DNA from: Acanthosepion lycidas
Lineage: Eukaryota; Mollusca; Cephalopoda; Sepiida; Sepiidae
Length of the DNA: 64,000 nt
Direction of reading: 5' to 3'
Assembly (NCBI GenBank): GCA_963932145.1
Contig: OZ010573.1
Span: 24,826,260 to 24,890,259 of the forward strand
The translations under genes were made by a program, and so were the position numbers. The notes beneath the pieces are model-generated. The model did not search any database, was not told the DNA's origin, and was given only the letters and a program-made list of their open reading frames with translations. Positions 9,876 to 22,092 of the stretch are shown here, piece by piece. Position 1 is the stretch's first letter; the number at the start of each line of letters is the position of its first letter.

Positions 9876-10098
9876 ACACACACATGTGTAATAAATAAAC
9901 ATGTTATCCCTCACCGTGCAGAACCATCCATACTTTTTGAAGAACCGAATACAGAAACCTGGTGTACTTAGTGCCACAATGCCCGCAAACGACTGCTATA
10001 CACCCATGGAGGGAGAAGAGAATTCATACCTTGATTCGGCTGGAATCCGAAATCGGCTCTCCGATTCCTCAATCCAAGCCTCTATCCATTACTCCACC

Positions 10099-10599
<501 letters not shown>

Positions 10600-10820
10600 A
10601 CATGTGTCCGTTTAGACTCAGCGGTAAACGACGCTTTATTTTGAAATTAGGTTAGGCGAGACTCTGGCATATGGAGGACTCTGCAAACGTCTGGTTTGGG
10701 TGTGGGAACAGTGACACTTATTGAGAACTATTGTTTACTCGTCTTAGCTTCGTCCAACACAATGTTAGAGAAGTAGAGCAGCCGGTGGAGATCGAACCCA
10801 CTTGAGTAGTAATATTTTGT
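10600..10820 (-). repeat. tRNA-derived SINE-like repeat, copy 1
   Basis: Shares GGCATATGGAGGACT and following sequence with 11310-11480. On the minus strand GTGGGTTCGATCTCC (around 10786-10800) is a good B box. Confidence 0.45.
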
Positions 10821-10861
10821 TTGGCTAGAACGCTAATTTATTATATTATTATTGGTCTACT

Positions 10862-11165
10862 AAGCAAGGAGCAAGGAAGAAGTTTTAAAGAAAATGGAGA
10901 TACAAAGGACACTTATATTTAGAATCAGAAAAAGAACATGCAAATTTCTAGGGCACACAACTAGGAAAGAAGGCTTAGGGATTTTGACACTCACAGGACA
11001 TATTGGTCAAGAGAGTCATAGGATTTGTGTAATTTGCTGGGTAGAACAAGGATTAGGAGAAACAGCAAAAAAACAAAACTTACTAAGAGCTACAAAGGAC
11101 AGGAAATTGTAGAGAGCCATGACCAACCACGTCCTGAAGGGACATGGCCCACAAAAGAAGAAAAA
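10862..11165 (+). mobile_element. LINE family A, 3' end
   Basis: Plus-strand copy: EVLKKMEIQRTLIFRIRKR, then KFLGHTTRKEGLGILTLTGH, then LLRATKDRKL and a stop, then AMTNHVLKGHGPQKKKK-like end. This last part matches the tail common to family A copies (GTCCTGAAGGGACATGGC plus AAAGAAGAAG). 5'-truncated. Confidence 0.75.
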
Positions 11166-11309
11166 GTAACGAGTTTGAAAATAAAAGGAAGTAGTAACCC
11201 CAGGAAGCCTGCTAATAGTTTTTGTCGTTATTTGCTTACTTGAAAGATGATTACAAATATGACTGTATTTTGGAAACGTTGATAGTTATTCACTATAAAA
11301 CCACAATAC

Positions 11310-11480
11310 TGGGGAACTCATGGTGGATCGAACTCGAATAACTGAAGCGATCTGTCCACGATGTTACTAAGCGTAACATTGTAGAGAGAATGGTATATGG
11401 AGGACTTTTTAAACGGAGATCTGAGTGGTAATAGTAGCACTCCCCAAGAACGATTATATATTAACACACGATGTTTTTGT
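11310..11480 (-). repeat. SINE-like repeat, copy 2
   Basis: Contains TATATGGAGGACTTTTTAAA, matching 10600-10820, and an inverted B box (minus: GAGTTCGATCCACC). Confidence 0.4.
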
Positions 11481-12264
11481 CAGCAATTCTTTAATTAGCA
11501 ACTGTATTCAAATTTGACTAAAGCTTGAAAAATCCCACCACTGGCGTCAGTGTGCCTTAAAAACAATAGAATAAAAATTTTACATTAAACAGAGTTACAT
11601 TTCGTTGATGGTGCCTCAGCCACTTTCACTACAGAAGACCATACGCGTAATAATCTACTTTAGAAATGAGGAAAGGTTGTTTTTTGCAGAAAAGATTTCT
11701 AAACAATTTAAAAATGAAGTTTCGGTATAATATCACAGATGATAGCGTTTAGCACACGCTACTGTATGTGATTTGCTTCTTATTTATTCATTCGAAAATA
11801 CAAAAAATAATTTCAAAAATAAAAATATATATTTTTTCTCAAGAGGAAAACTTATTAACGTCCTGTTTCTAAAGAAAAAGATGCTTTTCGAGCATGATCT
11901 TAGTGAAAATTGCCAATAGATTAAAATGATGAAAACGTTACCTTCAAGGAAAAGTTACAAAATTCAGGAAACATTTTATTTAATCATTGTTTATGTATGT
12001 GGCGATGTATGAAAAAGTATGTGAGTGAACAAGTGAGGACGAAAGAAAGTTTTTTAATGACATTGAAATGTCTTTCTTTTTTAATTATTTGACCCAAGTC
12101 TAAACTATAGCAACCATTTACCCGAACCGAATTCAAATACTTGCGCAAAAATCAATAACTCAAGTTATTGGCTCAAATCCTAAGTTGCTTATAAAAAAAC
12201 AAAAGCGTGTACAAGGCTAGGTGCACCTCGTCGTTAGGAGGCTTGTCTCACAGATTATTATTAG
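11481..12264. other. AT-rich spacer, nothing recognised
   Basis: No exon-like frame or repeat match seen. Confidence 0.4.
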
Positions 12265-12365
12265 TGATTTCGATCTTCTTTAGGTATCTCATAATTTTGA
12301 CCCTGTCTTCCTAAGTAACAAGTCCAAGGCTAGATAAGTGATTCCCCAGGGAGGACCGAACTCAC
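12265..12365 (-). mobile_element. LINE family A tail joined to a SINE-like piece
   Basis: The opening TTTCGATCTTCTTTAGGTAT block resembles 15338-15360, the outer end of a family A copy; then GACCGAACTC, an inverted B-box-like element. Confidence 0.3.
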
Positions 12366-12465
12366 TATAGTATTATATCAAACATTGCCTCACAAAGATC
12401 GCTTATTTATTGTTTATTTTGTATTCTTATTTAGACCAGATTACTGCATCTTTTTCTATACGTCG

Positions 12466-12990
12466 TGTTCATTCATGATGTGGGCAATGATGGCTATCCA
12501 CGGTTTCCTGTCCTTTGTAATTCTAAGCAACATTTGTCCCTGTTTTTCCATCCAATTACATAAACTGATTAGGTATTTCCTTCTACCCATCTCGCTTTCA
12601 ATATATCCTGTTGGTACGAAGTTCTCCAAGCCCTCTATCCTCATTATGTATTCCTGTTATTTCAACTGTCTCTTTGTGATTCTAACTATAAGCGTCATTT
12701 CATTTCAATTTTCCTTATTACTTATTTGTTGTTCACACGTTGTGTCTATGGTATTCTTACCATCATTTTGCAAAAGCACATCTCTGCTGCTTGAAGTCAC
12801 TTCTCTATCTATGAAGGTATTCTCCAGTATTCACTGCCATATACGAGGATTGATATTACACTGCAGTTCAGCACCCTTTGTTTCTAACGAAATTTTCATA
12901 TCGCTTAATATTTTATTTATCTTCTAGAAGGCATCTTTCACTATTCTAACTCGCCTTCGGATCTTTGCATCAATTCGCATCCCTGTTTGT
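12466..12990 (-). mobile_element. LINE family A, 3' fragment
   Basis: The minus strand carries the same ordered blocks as other copies, for example a 62-residue frame ending near the element tail with RITKDRKPWIAIIAHIM. The plus-strand 180-residue open frame is the antisense shadow of this LINE and is not a gene. Confidence 0.75.
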
Positions 12991-13369
12991 TGGATAAAAT
13001 GGGATACCAATAATAGGTGCATTTTAGAGGCATTTTAGTGAGAATCGTACTTACGGTTTGAACTTTTATAGCTTTTTATAACCTGACATCAACGTTCTTC
13101 TGAACTGTGTAATTCATTATAAAAGAATGATTCCATTTTTTAATTCGATGAATTTTCGAGATCTTCAACTTGTTAGGGCCGCTAATAAGACTAGGAGTCT
13201 AATTTTCATCTGATTCCATAATTATTTTTCGTGTTGCATTTGCAACTCGATGACAAGCATTTTCAGGCAACAAAATCTCCAATTGAATGCTTTGCTCATA
13301 AAGTTATCTTTGGTACCAATAGAAAGCAGCTGGTTTGTATTTTCTTTTATGTGCCATTTCCTATTCAAG

Positions 13370-13680
13370 TTGTTGGCTCTCCATATCTTTATGTCTTTTG
13401 CTGCTTTTCGTAATTTTTCCCCGTTACCATCAATCCTTGTTCTACCATCCATTGACATAAAGAAGTTACTGTTTTTTCCACTTCACTTGTTTTTATTGTC
13501 CTGTAGGTATTAAATTCTCTGACCTTCTTTCATCCTGATGTGTTCCAGAAATTTCAACTGTCTTTTTACTGATTCTAAATATCAGTTTCCTCGTAATTCC
13601 TATTTTTCTTAAAACTTCACGTTACGCATATGTTCTGTCTATAGTGTTTTTAGCATTGACTATAGTGCTCTTAGCATTTA
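13370..13680 (-). mobile_element. LINE family A, 3' fragment
   Basis: Minus frame MSMDGRTRIDGN...AAKDIKIWRAN corresponds to the MDGRT...ATKDRKLWRAM block of the family. Left of it, 13200-13369 does not align clearly. Confidence 0.65.
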
Positions 13681-13880
13681 TTGACAATAAACTACACCCG
13701 GCAGTAATCAGAAGATTCGAGGTTTTAAGGAAAAAGGAACCACCTCTTAATTGCTGTTGTTCCCACGTCTACCCTGACCCGGAGTGATAGCACCTGTTTG
13801 GATCCCATCTATAGTGAAACCCCAAAACAAAGATGAACAGTACATTTGTATAGTAAAATTACCAACAATACATTTTATAA

Positions 13881-13884
<4 letters not shown>

Positions 13885-13954
<70 letters not shown>

Positions 13955-13963
13955 GTATATGTA
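13885..13963. repeat. (TA)n microsatellite
   Basis: TA run of about 65 bp, then ATGTATATGTATATG. Confidence 0.95.
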
Positions 13964-14395
13964 TAAAACATGACTTTACTCTGAAAGTATAAAATCATGT
14001 ACAAAATATCTATAGTTGAAAGCATAAAATTACGTACAAAATATTTATATTTTTGGCATTAAATAACCCATAGAGGAGTTGATATGTCACCAAACAAAAT
14101 CAACCAACGAAACAACCAGCATGAAAGAACTTTCATGGCATTAGTCCATATAATATCCTACAATTTCTTAAAGAAATCAAACTGTATTCCAAAATATAAC
14201 AAAAGTACAACATAAAATAGTAATCACGTCCACACAAACATGTATATATACAAAAGCTGAGTATCATCTACTATGTATTCAATTGTGAAAGCAGTCATAG
14301 TTTTATAACTTGAAAGCTCCCAAGAAAATTAAATTTTGGCACTAAATGACCCATAAGTAGTTGGCATACCGTTAAACAAAAAACCAAAAAACCAA
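13955..14395 (-). repeat. Direct-ended repeat family B, copy 1
   Basis: Reverse complement of 58750-59165. Each end carries a version of GTTTAGCGGCATATCAAC then TTTAATGCCAAAATTTAA in the same orientation, about 330 bp apart, with a conserved interior (CAACATAAAATAGTAATCAC, ATGTATTCAATTGTGAAAGC). A partial copy lies at 34075-34200. It resembles an LTR-like or satellite-like unit; I do not recognise the family. Confidence 0.7.
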
Positions 14396-14439
14396 AAACA
14401 CACACAAAACCCCCCAAAAAACCAACCAATCTTAGCATT

Positions 14440-14625
14440 CATCAATAGAAGCACATCTGTCTTCTTCCTCCGTAAATAAATTGTCTAGCATTCACTGCCA
14501 AATAAGAGATTAGATACTACAGTACGCTTTTCTTTGTTTCTATCAAAATTTTGCTCTTAGCTTTTTGGACGATAATTATGCACCTTCAGACTTTTGCGTC
14601 TATTTTTCCGTCGTCCGTTACTGTT
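14440..14625 (-). mobile_element. LINE family A fragment
   Basis: Matches the block around the start of the LYGSECW region (GAAGCACATCTGTCTTCTTC-like, then TTGTCTAGCATTCACTGCCA). Next to a second, overlapping copy of the same segment to the right. Confidence 0.6.
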
Positions 14626-14629
14626 ACTT

Positions 14630-15150
14630 CTTTTTGTTTCCATTTTTTTAAAACCCACATCGTTGCCCTACATATTCAGTCCATGGTATCCTCAACATCC
14701 TTCTGTAGAACCACATTTCTGCTGTCATGAGTCTCTCCTCCATCTCTGAGGAGATTGTCCTGGTATTCACTGTCATACAAGGAGGACAGATGCACGTAAC
14801 ATTTCAATACTTTTTTATTTGTTTCTAATGATCTCCGATTTCTCATTTGCAGTTTGGAATCATTTTTTTTTTTTTTTTGCTAGCAACCATGCATTCTGTT
14901 TTTATGTTTAGTCCTTTCTTCTCGCTTTTCTTTAACTACTTTCTGCAGGAGCTTTTGTAGTTTTCTTTCTGTGTCATGCTATCAGCACTGTATCATCTGC
15001 ATATCTTCTGTTAAGCTTGTGCCCGTTCAATAATGAATCCTTGTAGGAATTCTAATTATCTCAGCAAATGCGTTAAATAAATCCTGTGAAAAAACACATT
15101 CTTGTCTTACTTTACCTTTCTCTAGTATGGCAAATTAAGTTTTTCAAAGC
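14630..15150 (-). mobile_element. LINE family A copy reaching the RT catalytic box
   Basis: The longest 5' reach of this family in the window. The minus strand at 14992-15003 encodes YADD in the context LNRRYADDTVLIA, followed downstream by an E-rich LQKLL-type helix region in broken frames and then the LYGSECW region. YADD is the reverse transcriptase catalytic box, which identifies family A as a non-LTR retrotransposon. Stops and frameshifts are frequent. Confidence 0.8.
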
Positions 15151-15337
15151 CCCGGTAACTCATATTTTTTTTTCGGAATCCCAGTTGATAGAATAGAGCG
15201 TTTTACTAATATTAATTTGAGAGGTTGAGGTGACACAGTAATGATAGCTGTTGTTGCTGTAAAAGGAAACAAATACAAAAAAATATATTAGAAAGGGCCT
15301 CCAGCAAAGAAACTCACATGAGTAAATATCAGTAACT

Positions 15338-15815
15338 TCGATCTTCTTCTACGTGATGCGTCCCTTCAAGACATAGGCGATCATGACCCTCCGCAACTTT
15401 CTCGTGTGTCTCTATTTTTCTAGTATTTTCAAAGTACTCCAGTCCTCTTTCCGCCATCCATTCATACAAGCTCATCAGATAAGTGGCTAGCTGATTTCAT
15501 CTATCTTTCTTACCTTCAATATACCCCATGGGAATTGTTTTTAAAAAACTTTTTCTTCATTATGTGCCCAAGGAATTACAGAAGTCTCTTCCCGATTCTG
15601 AGAAAAGTGTTCTTTCCGTTGCCATTTTCTTTAAGACTTCCTTGTTGCTTACTCAATCCATCCATGGAATTTTCAGTATTCTGTAGAACGACATTTCTGT
15701 TGTTTCAAGCATTTTCCTCATTCTTATGGAAATTGCCCAACTTTCACTGCCATATAAGAGGATGGTTACTACATAGCAATCCAACACTCTTTTCTATCAG
15801 ATACAACGTCATAAA
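15338..15815 (-). mobile_element. LINE family A, 3' fragment
   Basis: Begins on the plus strand with CCCTTCAAGACATAGGCGAT and ATGACCCTCCGCAAC, the antisense of the element tail, then carries the family blocks in order. Decayed. Confidence 0.75.
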
Positions 15816-15942
15816 CTTCGGGCACCAAATGAGGATAGACAGTAGTAATACTCTTGCTAGACAAGCCCACTAACCATTAGCCAACAGCGAGCCACCTTTC
15901 TTTATCTTCTTATAAGTCAATTGCTAAAATATATTTTGTTGA

Positions 15943-15986
15943 TATAATAATAATAATAATAATAATAATATTAATAATAATAATAA
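15943..15986. repeat. (TAA)n microsatellite
   Basis: About 14 ATA/AAT units with one interruption. Confidence 0.9.
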
Positions 15987-17204
15987 ACTGGCCTGCTTGT
16001 TAGGAGAGATAATTAGGTTTTAACACCTTCACAACAATGGAGTTTCTCCTCGAGATTAAATAGGATAGAATTGTTAGAAAGCAAATATTAGTCAAAACAC
16101 TGTGCGCAAAGGACAAAATAAAGACAAGACGTGGATGTCAAAAGGAGGGACTTTACCAGATTAGCGCAATCTGACATTTAACAAAGAAGGTAAAAACGTT
16201 AACATTATTTGGTACAGAACATGAAAAACACCATTTCGTAAATCTGCTCCAAAGGTCGGTATTCGAGTTTTCAAGTTTCGGCAGTTTTTCACTCACTTGA
16301 AATTTTGTCGCTGCACAAGTTTTCGATGAGACTTTATAACCATATTTGGCTTAGCAAATATAAATAAAACCTACATTATGCGTTAGTGTTTGTGCAAAAA
16401 TTGAAATACATATGCAAACCATGTTAGGACTTTTGATGGTGTTTCACTGAGCACCTTATATAGACTTGTGTGTCTTATTGAGATTAGTCACTTACATTTG
16501 AGTTTCAAGTAGAACGCAAAGGACGACTATTCTTTTTTTTCCTTTTTTTTTTTTTTTTTTTTTTTTTGAGAAAAATTCACCCGGGACATCCTTATTCCAA
16601 TCAACCATTTTATTAAATATTCAAGAAATTTCCTTCCACCTCTAAAATTATGCTGGAAGCTTTCTATGAAAATTAGAGAAAAAATTTTTAAAAATTTCAG
16701 CCATCCCCTTATATTCAAACCACCCCATTTATTTAAAACTCAAGTGTAGATTCACTCAGGATGGAATAATATAAAATGTTATGTGGGTTAAAGTGAATCG
16801 TGTTAGATTGTATAACTCTAATTTTTCAAATGGGATATGCCCTCCTTTTTTTAAAACCAATATTTGTATCCCGATCTTTTACCTTGTGTTTAAAAAGTAA
16901 TCTTAGACTACCTCACTCATATCATATGAAATCATGTTATCCTCAAGTATATTATTTCTCACCTCCTATAATCGCAATACGTACTTCTGGCTAGTCGAAT
17001 AAAACATAAACATAAATGTTCCGATGGAAAACGAACAGTAAAGATAAAGATATTAGTATGACTAATCTGTGGATTACTGGAAATATTTAATCTCAGAACT
17101 GCAGACAGTATTTATCATATTAGTGATTTCGTTTCTATTTCGGAATTTAATAAAATGTATCATAGTATTTATTCAGACTGACACTCGTAATTTATTTATT
17201 TATT
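15987..17204. other. Spacer with a poly-T run
   Basis: Holds a T-rich run at 16532-16567. No gene or clear repeat found. Confidence 0.4.
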
Positions 17205-17500
17205 TATTTTTACAGCTTATCAAACCTTTGTGACTTATTTATAACCGAAACATATTTTGGATTTTAAGAATATTTTTTGCGAGTGAACATTGCATTAAGA
17301 ATTTCTTTTTTTTTTTTTAGAATAACCATGATTTTGCCACAACTCGGGAGAGAGGGAAGGGAGTTTCATACCTTCCCCAAGGTTATTTGCGCAAAGGTTA
17401 ATGTAACGAACCGGACTGGAATTCGAGCATGGTTCTTTGATTTCTCATTCCGAGATTCTATCTACTATCACACACGTATCCATGACTCTCTTTGGTTTGA
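17205..17500 (-). repeat. tRNA-derived SINE sharing the 5S-SINE tail
   Basis: On the minus strand a head with a B-box-like GAATTCCAGTCCGG is followed by CGCAAATAACCTTGGGGAAG, and the tail matches those of the 5S-tRNA SINEs (CTTATCAAACCTTTGTGACT on the plus strand). The 5S part is absent. Confidence 0.55.
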
Positions 17501-17979
17501 AATATAAAAAGCTTCATATCTTTCGGAGCTACAGTACAATGAAGTGTTCAGAGTTTACCAGACAACCAATAGCTGATTAAAAATAGGTTTTTTGTCTGTG
17601 TTTCGATTTATCGATCTCTATTTCCGTAATTCTCAGTCTGTGTAAAGATGGTCGCCGTCAACTGGATCGATATATCGATTAAATCTATTGATTGTCATCT
17701 AAACATATTAAGGATTCGTTTGTAGGCAACAGTATTATGATCTTCACATTTACAGGTTTTCACTTGACAACTTATACGTATAAATAAAAATATTATACAT
17801 ATACAGTTTTAAAAAGGAAACATCTACTCACAGATGCATACACTAAATATAACATGTAGTAATAAGATATATCGATATATAATTTTTTATATATCAAGAA
17901 CAATATTGGGGAAAAATGTATGACAAAGTGGAAAAAAAGTTTCCTAAAGGACGAAACACGTCATACGAAAACTTTTTCC
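17501..17979. other. Spacer with a fragment of the hairpin-GAAACG repeat
   Basis: 17900-17985 reads AACAATATTGGGGAAAAATG and CCTAAAGGACGAAACACGTC. It matches 49020-49100 and 38730-38790 (opposite orientation for the hairpin part). The remainder is unclassified. Confidence 0.45.
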
Positions 17980-17995
17980 ATACATACATACATAC

Positions 17996-18061
<66 letters not shown>
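17980..18061. repeat. (ATAC)n/(TA)n microsatellite
   Basis: Short CATA units then about 60 bp of TA. Confidence 0.95.
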
Positions 18062-18065
<4 letters not shown>

Positions 18066-18296
18066 ATATAACACTAAGGGCATGTCCCAATCCTCATAAG
18101 TACGTTGGACACGTGTGTGTGTTCGGGGTGGTTGGGTAATATGCTCTCTAAGTAGTCCACCACGAGCAGTAGTTTATCTACTTCACGCCGCTGGAGAGTA
18201 TTGGAATTTCTTGATTATATTTAATATACATAAGACTACCATTTCATTTCCAACCTCCGTTTTGGTTATTCCTCATTCGGTAACCCTTCCTAGGTT

Positions 18297-18301
<5 letters not shown>

Positions 18302-18361
<60 letters not shown>
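18302..18361. repeat. (TA)n microsatellite
   Basis: 60-bp TA run bordering the repeat at 18368. Confidence 0.95.
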
Positions 18362-18363
<2 letters not shown>

Positions 18364-18367
18364 GTGT

Positions 18368-18590
18368 ATTTGGGCAGACATCCCTCTTTTATTATACAAG
18401 TTTCATTAAAGATGACTGACAAGGTGCTGCGATTAATCTTTTTACTAAATTTTTCTTGTGTTCTTATAAGTCCTTTTCTTTTCTGGACATAAAGTGTGTA
18501 AAAACTGTTCGAATGTTCTATATAGCCGAGCGCTTTCGACTACTTTACCAGGGTGTATTTTTTTTATTTTTAACTGAACGTGTAAATTTT
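18368..18590 (+). repeat. Single arm of the snap-back palindrome family
   Basis: Matches the left arm of 4695-4889: TTTCATTAAAGATGACTGAC, AAGGTGCTGCGATTAA, TTCTGGACATAAAGTGTGTA, GCGCTTTCGACTACTTTA and TTTTTAACTGAACG. The second arm is missing. Confidence 0.75.
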
Positions 18591-18870
18591 TGTTTCGAGA
18601 GTGATAAAAATGTTGTTATTTTCCAAATACGGTCAACACGTTGTGGCCGTGTTCATAGTTTACGTTGTTGAGTTGTTGGATTTTTAAAAAAATTATTAGT
18701 GCTTCCATTATTTTTAGTCTTTTTTACATATGGAGGATACTATTATATGTGTTTACTACAAATATGTTGCGGATGCAGTTTGGTAGGTTCTCGTGTGTGT
18801 TTAAATAAGTCCTAATTAAACTATGGTCAGAGAGATGTAACGTGAGTCTTCTCGATAGACATGTAGTTTA

Positions 18871-19138
18871 ACCAATATATGTATTAATGAATGTGGTTTG
18901 ATCAGGAACGCAGTTCCTTAAAGGACATTGGGAATTCATAAATGATATTCGTTCTCTGTAATTTTGCTCTTGCAGGGAGTTGCTAAGGTTGACTATAAGT
19001 TTAGCTGTTTTAAATTTTAAACAACAGCAACTCACCTTCAAAATCAGAATTACAGAGAACCCATATCCTTAATGAATTCACATGTCCTATAAGGAACTGC
19101 ATTCCTAGTCAAACCACATTCATGAATAATTATATTGG
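18871..19138. repeat. Second long palindrome (about 113-bp arms)
   Basis: Left arm 18871-18984 and right arm 19026-19138 are inverted: ATGAATGTGGTTTGA, GCAGTTCCTTA and AGGACAT, TTCTCTGTAATT, GAGTTGCT recur in reverse complement. The loop is about 41 bp. The sequence differs from the 4695 family. Confidence 0.85.
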
Positions 19139-19159
19139 ACATACCTCTCAGTAGTCGCT

Positions 19160-19312
19160 TGCGTTTTAGTGATAAAAATGTAGTTTTAAGGTATGCTCTA
19201 TTTATGATGATTAGTGCTTGATATCAGGGATAAAGAGTATGCAAATATGGATAAAATTGCATGCATTAAACAGTCTGTCGCTGCTGGGTGTTGGCCTCTA
19301 TGTCCATGTATA
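19160..19312 (-). repeat. Half-copy of the TGGACATTGAAGTCAA hairpin family
   Basis: GCTGCTGGGTGTTGGCCTCTA and the GATAAAAATGTAGTTTTAAG block match, in part reversed, the repeat at 30110-30310. Confidence 0.55.
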
Positions 19313-19529
19313 TATATATATGACTAGTGACTACGGTCAAGAGTATGGCACGCCCTTTCATTTCCTCTGTCAGATTAGAACCGGCCATATTAATACTTTC
19401 GATATGTCTGAAAGTCAAATGACAATGTTAGAATTTTGCCACTGCCGCGTAACATTACGCTAGGTCGTCTTCCATTTATGGCATGCTAAATCAGTGATCT
19501 TAAATACTTGGTTCTTCTCGTATAAATAT

Positions 19530-19995
19530 TATCTATGTATCTTTCTTTCCCTGTTTTCCCCCTCTGTATGTCTCTCTGTCTGTCTGTTATTCCTTCCCAC
19601 TGTTTATCTATCCATGTCTTCCTTTGTTTGTCCGTCTTTCCCTCTGTCTGTCTTTCCTTTCCTCTTTCCCTCTCTGTCTTTCTGTCTTTCCCTTTGTTTT
19701 TCATTGTCCATCTTTCCCTCTTTCTGTCCATCGACCTTTTCCCTCTGTCCATCTCTCTTTACTTTTGTCTTTCTCTCTTACTATTTTTCATTGCCTTTTC
19801 CGCTGTCAGTCCATTGTCTTTTCCCTCTGTCTTTTTGCTCTGTTTGTCTTTCGCTCTGCTTGTCTGTCTGTCAATCCGTCTTTTCCCCTGTTTATCTGTT
19901 TATCTATCCGTTTGTCTACCCCACCCCTTTGTCTAGCCGTTTGTCTTTCCATCTCCTCCTCTCTCACACACTCTCTCTCTCTCTTTGTTTTGGTA
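19530..19995. repeat. Pyrimidine-rich (CTTT/CTGT) simple sequence
   Basis: About 460 bp dominated by CCCTCTGTCTGTC and CTTTCC units. Three overlapping Cys/Leu/Ser/Phe-rich open frames here are artefacts. Confidence 0.85.
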
Positions 19996-20559
19996 TCTGA
20001 ATATCATTGTCTTTCTGTCATTCTCTAATTAATTACTTATAACAGCTTATGTCATTCCACTGAGATCCACAAAAGAATATTATTTCTTATACACTATATA
20101 AAGGTGTCGTCTGTGGTGTGTAGTAGAAAGGAGCCGAAATGTTGTACCAATATGAGGTGTGCCAAATAAAAGCGGCAAAATTTACTTTAGTTGTCATTCT
20201 TTTGCTAGTAATACATCAAGAATTTAATTAATTATTAAGCATAGGAAACAGCGAAAAAAGAACCCAAATAAATCATTTCTTTGTTCGCACAATGTTTCTT
20301 CGCTGCTTATTTCATGTGCGAAAAATAAACATTCTTATCTAATCGTATTTATCCTTTTTTCTGTTATGACCAACCGGGACTGGATCTGGATGGTAATTCA
20401 TGCCTCTTTTGAAATCTGACTCATGCTTTTTTCATTTTTTTTTTTTTTTTCATCCTTTGTTTCTCACTTGGTAAACTGAACACGCCTAATAATGATCATG
20501 TGTGACTGGAACCTGCAGTCATCGATTTTATTTTATTTTTGTTTTTTAACGCTATTCTC
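19996..20559. other. Unclassified spacer
   Basis: Includes a T-rich run near 20429-20450. No gene seen. Confidence 0.4.
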
Positions 20560-20880
20560 TCAAGGACGTCGGGGATCATCTCTTTCAGGAGGTTCCTTTT
20601 ATTCTTCTATTTTTGAATTGCTATGCATTTTTTGGAAATATATTGTAGTGGTTTCCCGTTGCCTTCTCCATGGTTTGAAATAAGAGTTTTTCTGAATAGT
20701 TGTCAATCAAAGCTGTATGGCCCAGTTTATCCTACTATTTAGTTCATAGATGGGGCGATGAAGGAGAATAGATGATTCATATCTTTCTCAAGGGCCTTTG
20801 TGGGAAAGTGATCGCAAAAAAATTGCCTGGAATTTGAACTCGACACGCCGATTCCACTTAACGCAGAGATATGTTACGCA
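20560..20880 (-). repeat. tRNA-derived SINE with LINE-A-like tail
   Basis: Minus strand: B box GAGTTCAAATTCC, then CTTGAGAAAGATATGAATC, AACTAAATAGTAGGATAAAC, then GAAGGCAACGGGAAACCACT and a tail AGATGATCCCCGACGTCCTT that resembles the LINE family A terminus. Confidence 0.65.
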
Positions 20881-21103
20881 AAAGAAATGTAATATTTATT
20901 GGAGAAAATTGTTCAATATAAGATATAGATTGTTTATAGATATAAACAGTGTGGACATAGGAATCAAGACGGCACAGTAACTAAGTTTCACGCTCTAATG
21001 CAATCTTCTGAGTAAGATTGCATTTAGCCGTGAAACAGATTATCGCTATGCAGTGTTAGGTACTATGTTCACTCCAGTTATCTGTACATCTCTCTCCCTC
21101 TTT

Positions 21104-21105
<2 letters not shown>

Positions 21106-21173
<68 letters not shown>
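21106..21173. repeat. (TA)n microsatellite
   Basis: About 67 bp of TA. Confidence 0.95.
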
Positions 21174-21176
<3 letters not shown>

Positions 21177-21599
21177 GAGTGAGATGCAAAAATTGTTTTA
21201 TTGTATCAATCCCATGCAAGGCAGTAAAGCCACATTATTAAGAAACATTATTAAACAGCGAGAACGATAAAAAAAGTAATGAAGAAGACAGTAAATAACG
21301 ATTAGCATTGCATTTAAATTTTTGAATTTGAAACACTATAGGACAGGTTCACGACTCTTTTTAATACTAAGACTATGCATTCGCTTTCACCTCTGAAAGT
21401 TTTAGAATTATTATAAAATGAACTACAACAGTACGCCTATTTATACCCGCCATTTTTTTGTTGTAATTGCAAAGACATATTGTAAAAGAAGGATAAATAA
21501 TCGTGAGGGAATGTTTATTCAGTCGTTCCTATTTTGGTAATAGAAAATCATCATGAAAATAATCGGTGATGATATATTCCAAAAGCTAAACAGACTGCT
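21174..21599. other. Unclassified AT-rich spacer
   Basis: No gene or repeat match noticed. Confidence 0.4.
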
Positions 21600-22092
21600 A
21601 AGAAATAGAGACTTCGCTGGTAACAAGGAAAGTAGTACTAAACTGTGACATGATATCTGTCCCCCTGTATGGCAGTGAGTGCTGGATAATCTCCTCAAAG
21701 ATTAAGAAGAGACGTGAAGCAACAAAAATGTCCTTCTACGGAAGGATGCTGAGGATACCCTGAACCGAACATGTGAGCAACAACGAAGTTTTAGAGAAAA
21801 TGGAAATAAAAAGGAAATTTATACTTAACATCAGGAAAGACAGTTGAGATTTCTACGGCACATAATGAGAAAAGAGGGCTTAGAAAATCTGATACTCACA
21901 GGACATATTGAAGGCAAAAGAGACAGAAGAAAACAATGAATAAAAGTGATCTGGAGTAAATGGCTGGCGGAACAGGGATTAGGAAAATAAGAGAAAGACC
22001 AAATTTATAAGAATCTACAAGGGACAGGAAGTTGTCGAGAGCCATGATCGCCTACGTCTTGATGAAACACGTCACATAAAGAATAAGATGGA
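21600..22092 (+). mobile_element. LINE family A, best-preserved 3' end
   Basis: Plus-strand order: a CDMISVPLYGSECWIISSKI-like block, a FYGRMLRIP*TEHVSNNEVL-like block with a stop, KMEIKRKFILNIRKDS, HIMRKEGLENLILTGH and IEGKRDRRKQ, SKWLAEQGLGK, then RNLQGTGSCREP-type frame-shifted ends and ATGATCGCCTACGTCTTGAT. Used as reference for the family. Several stops, so inactive. Confidence 0.8.

Noticed and set aside
12385-12927. 180-residue plus-strand open frame, the longest in the window
   Set aside because: It is the antisense of a LINE family A fragment; similar antisense frames occur in other copies.
19494-20028. Three overlapping Cys/Leu/Ser/Phe-rich frames of 130-170 residues
   Set aside because: Translation of a pyrimidine-rich simple-sequence tract in all three frames.
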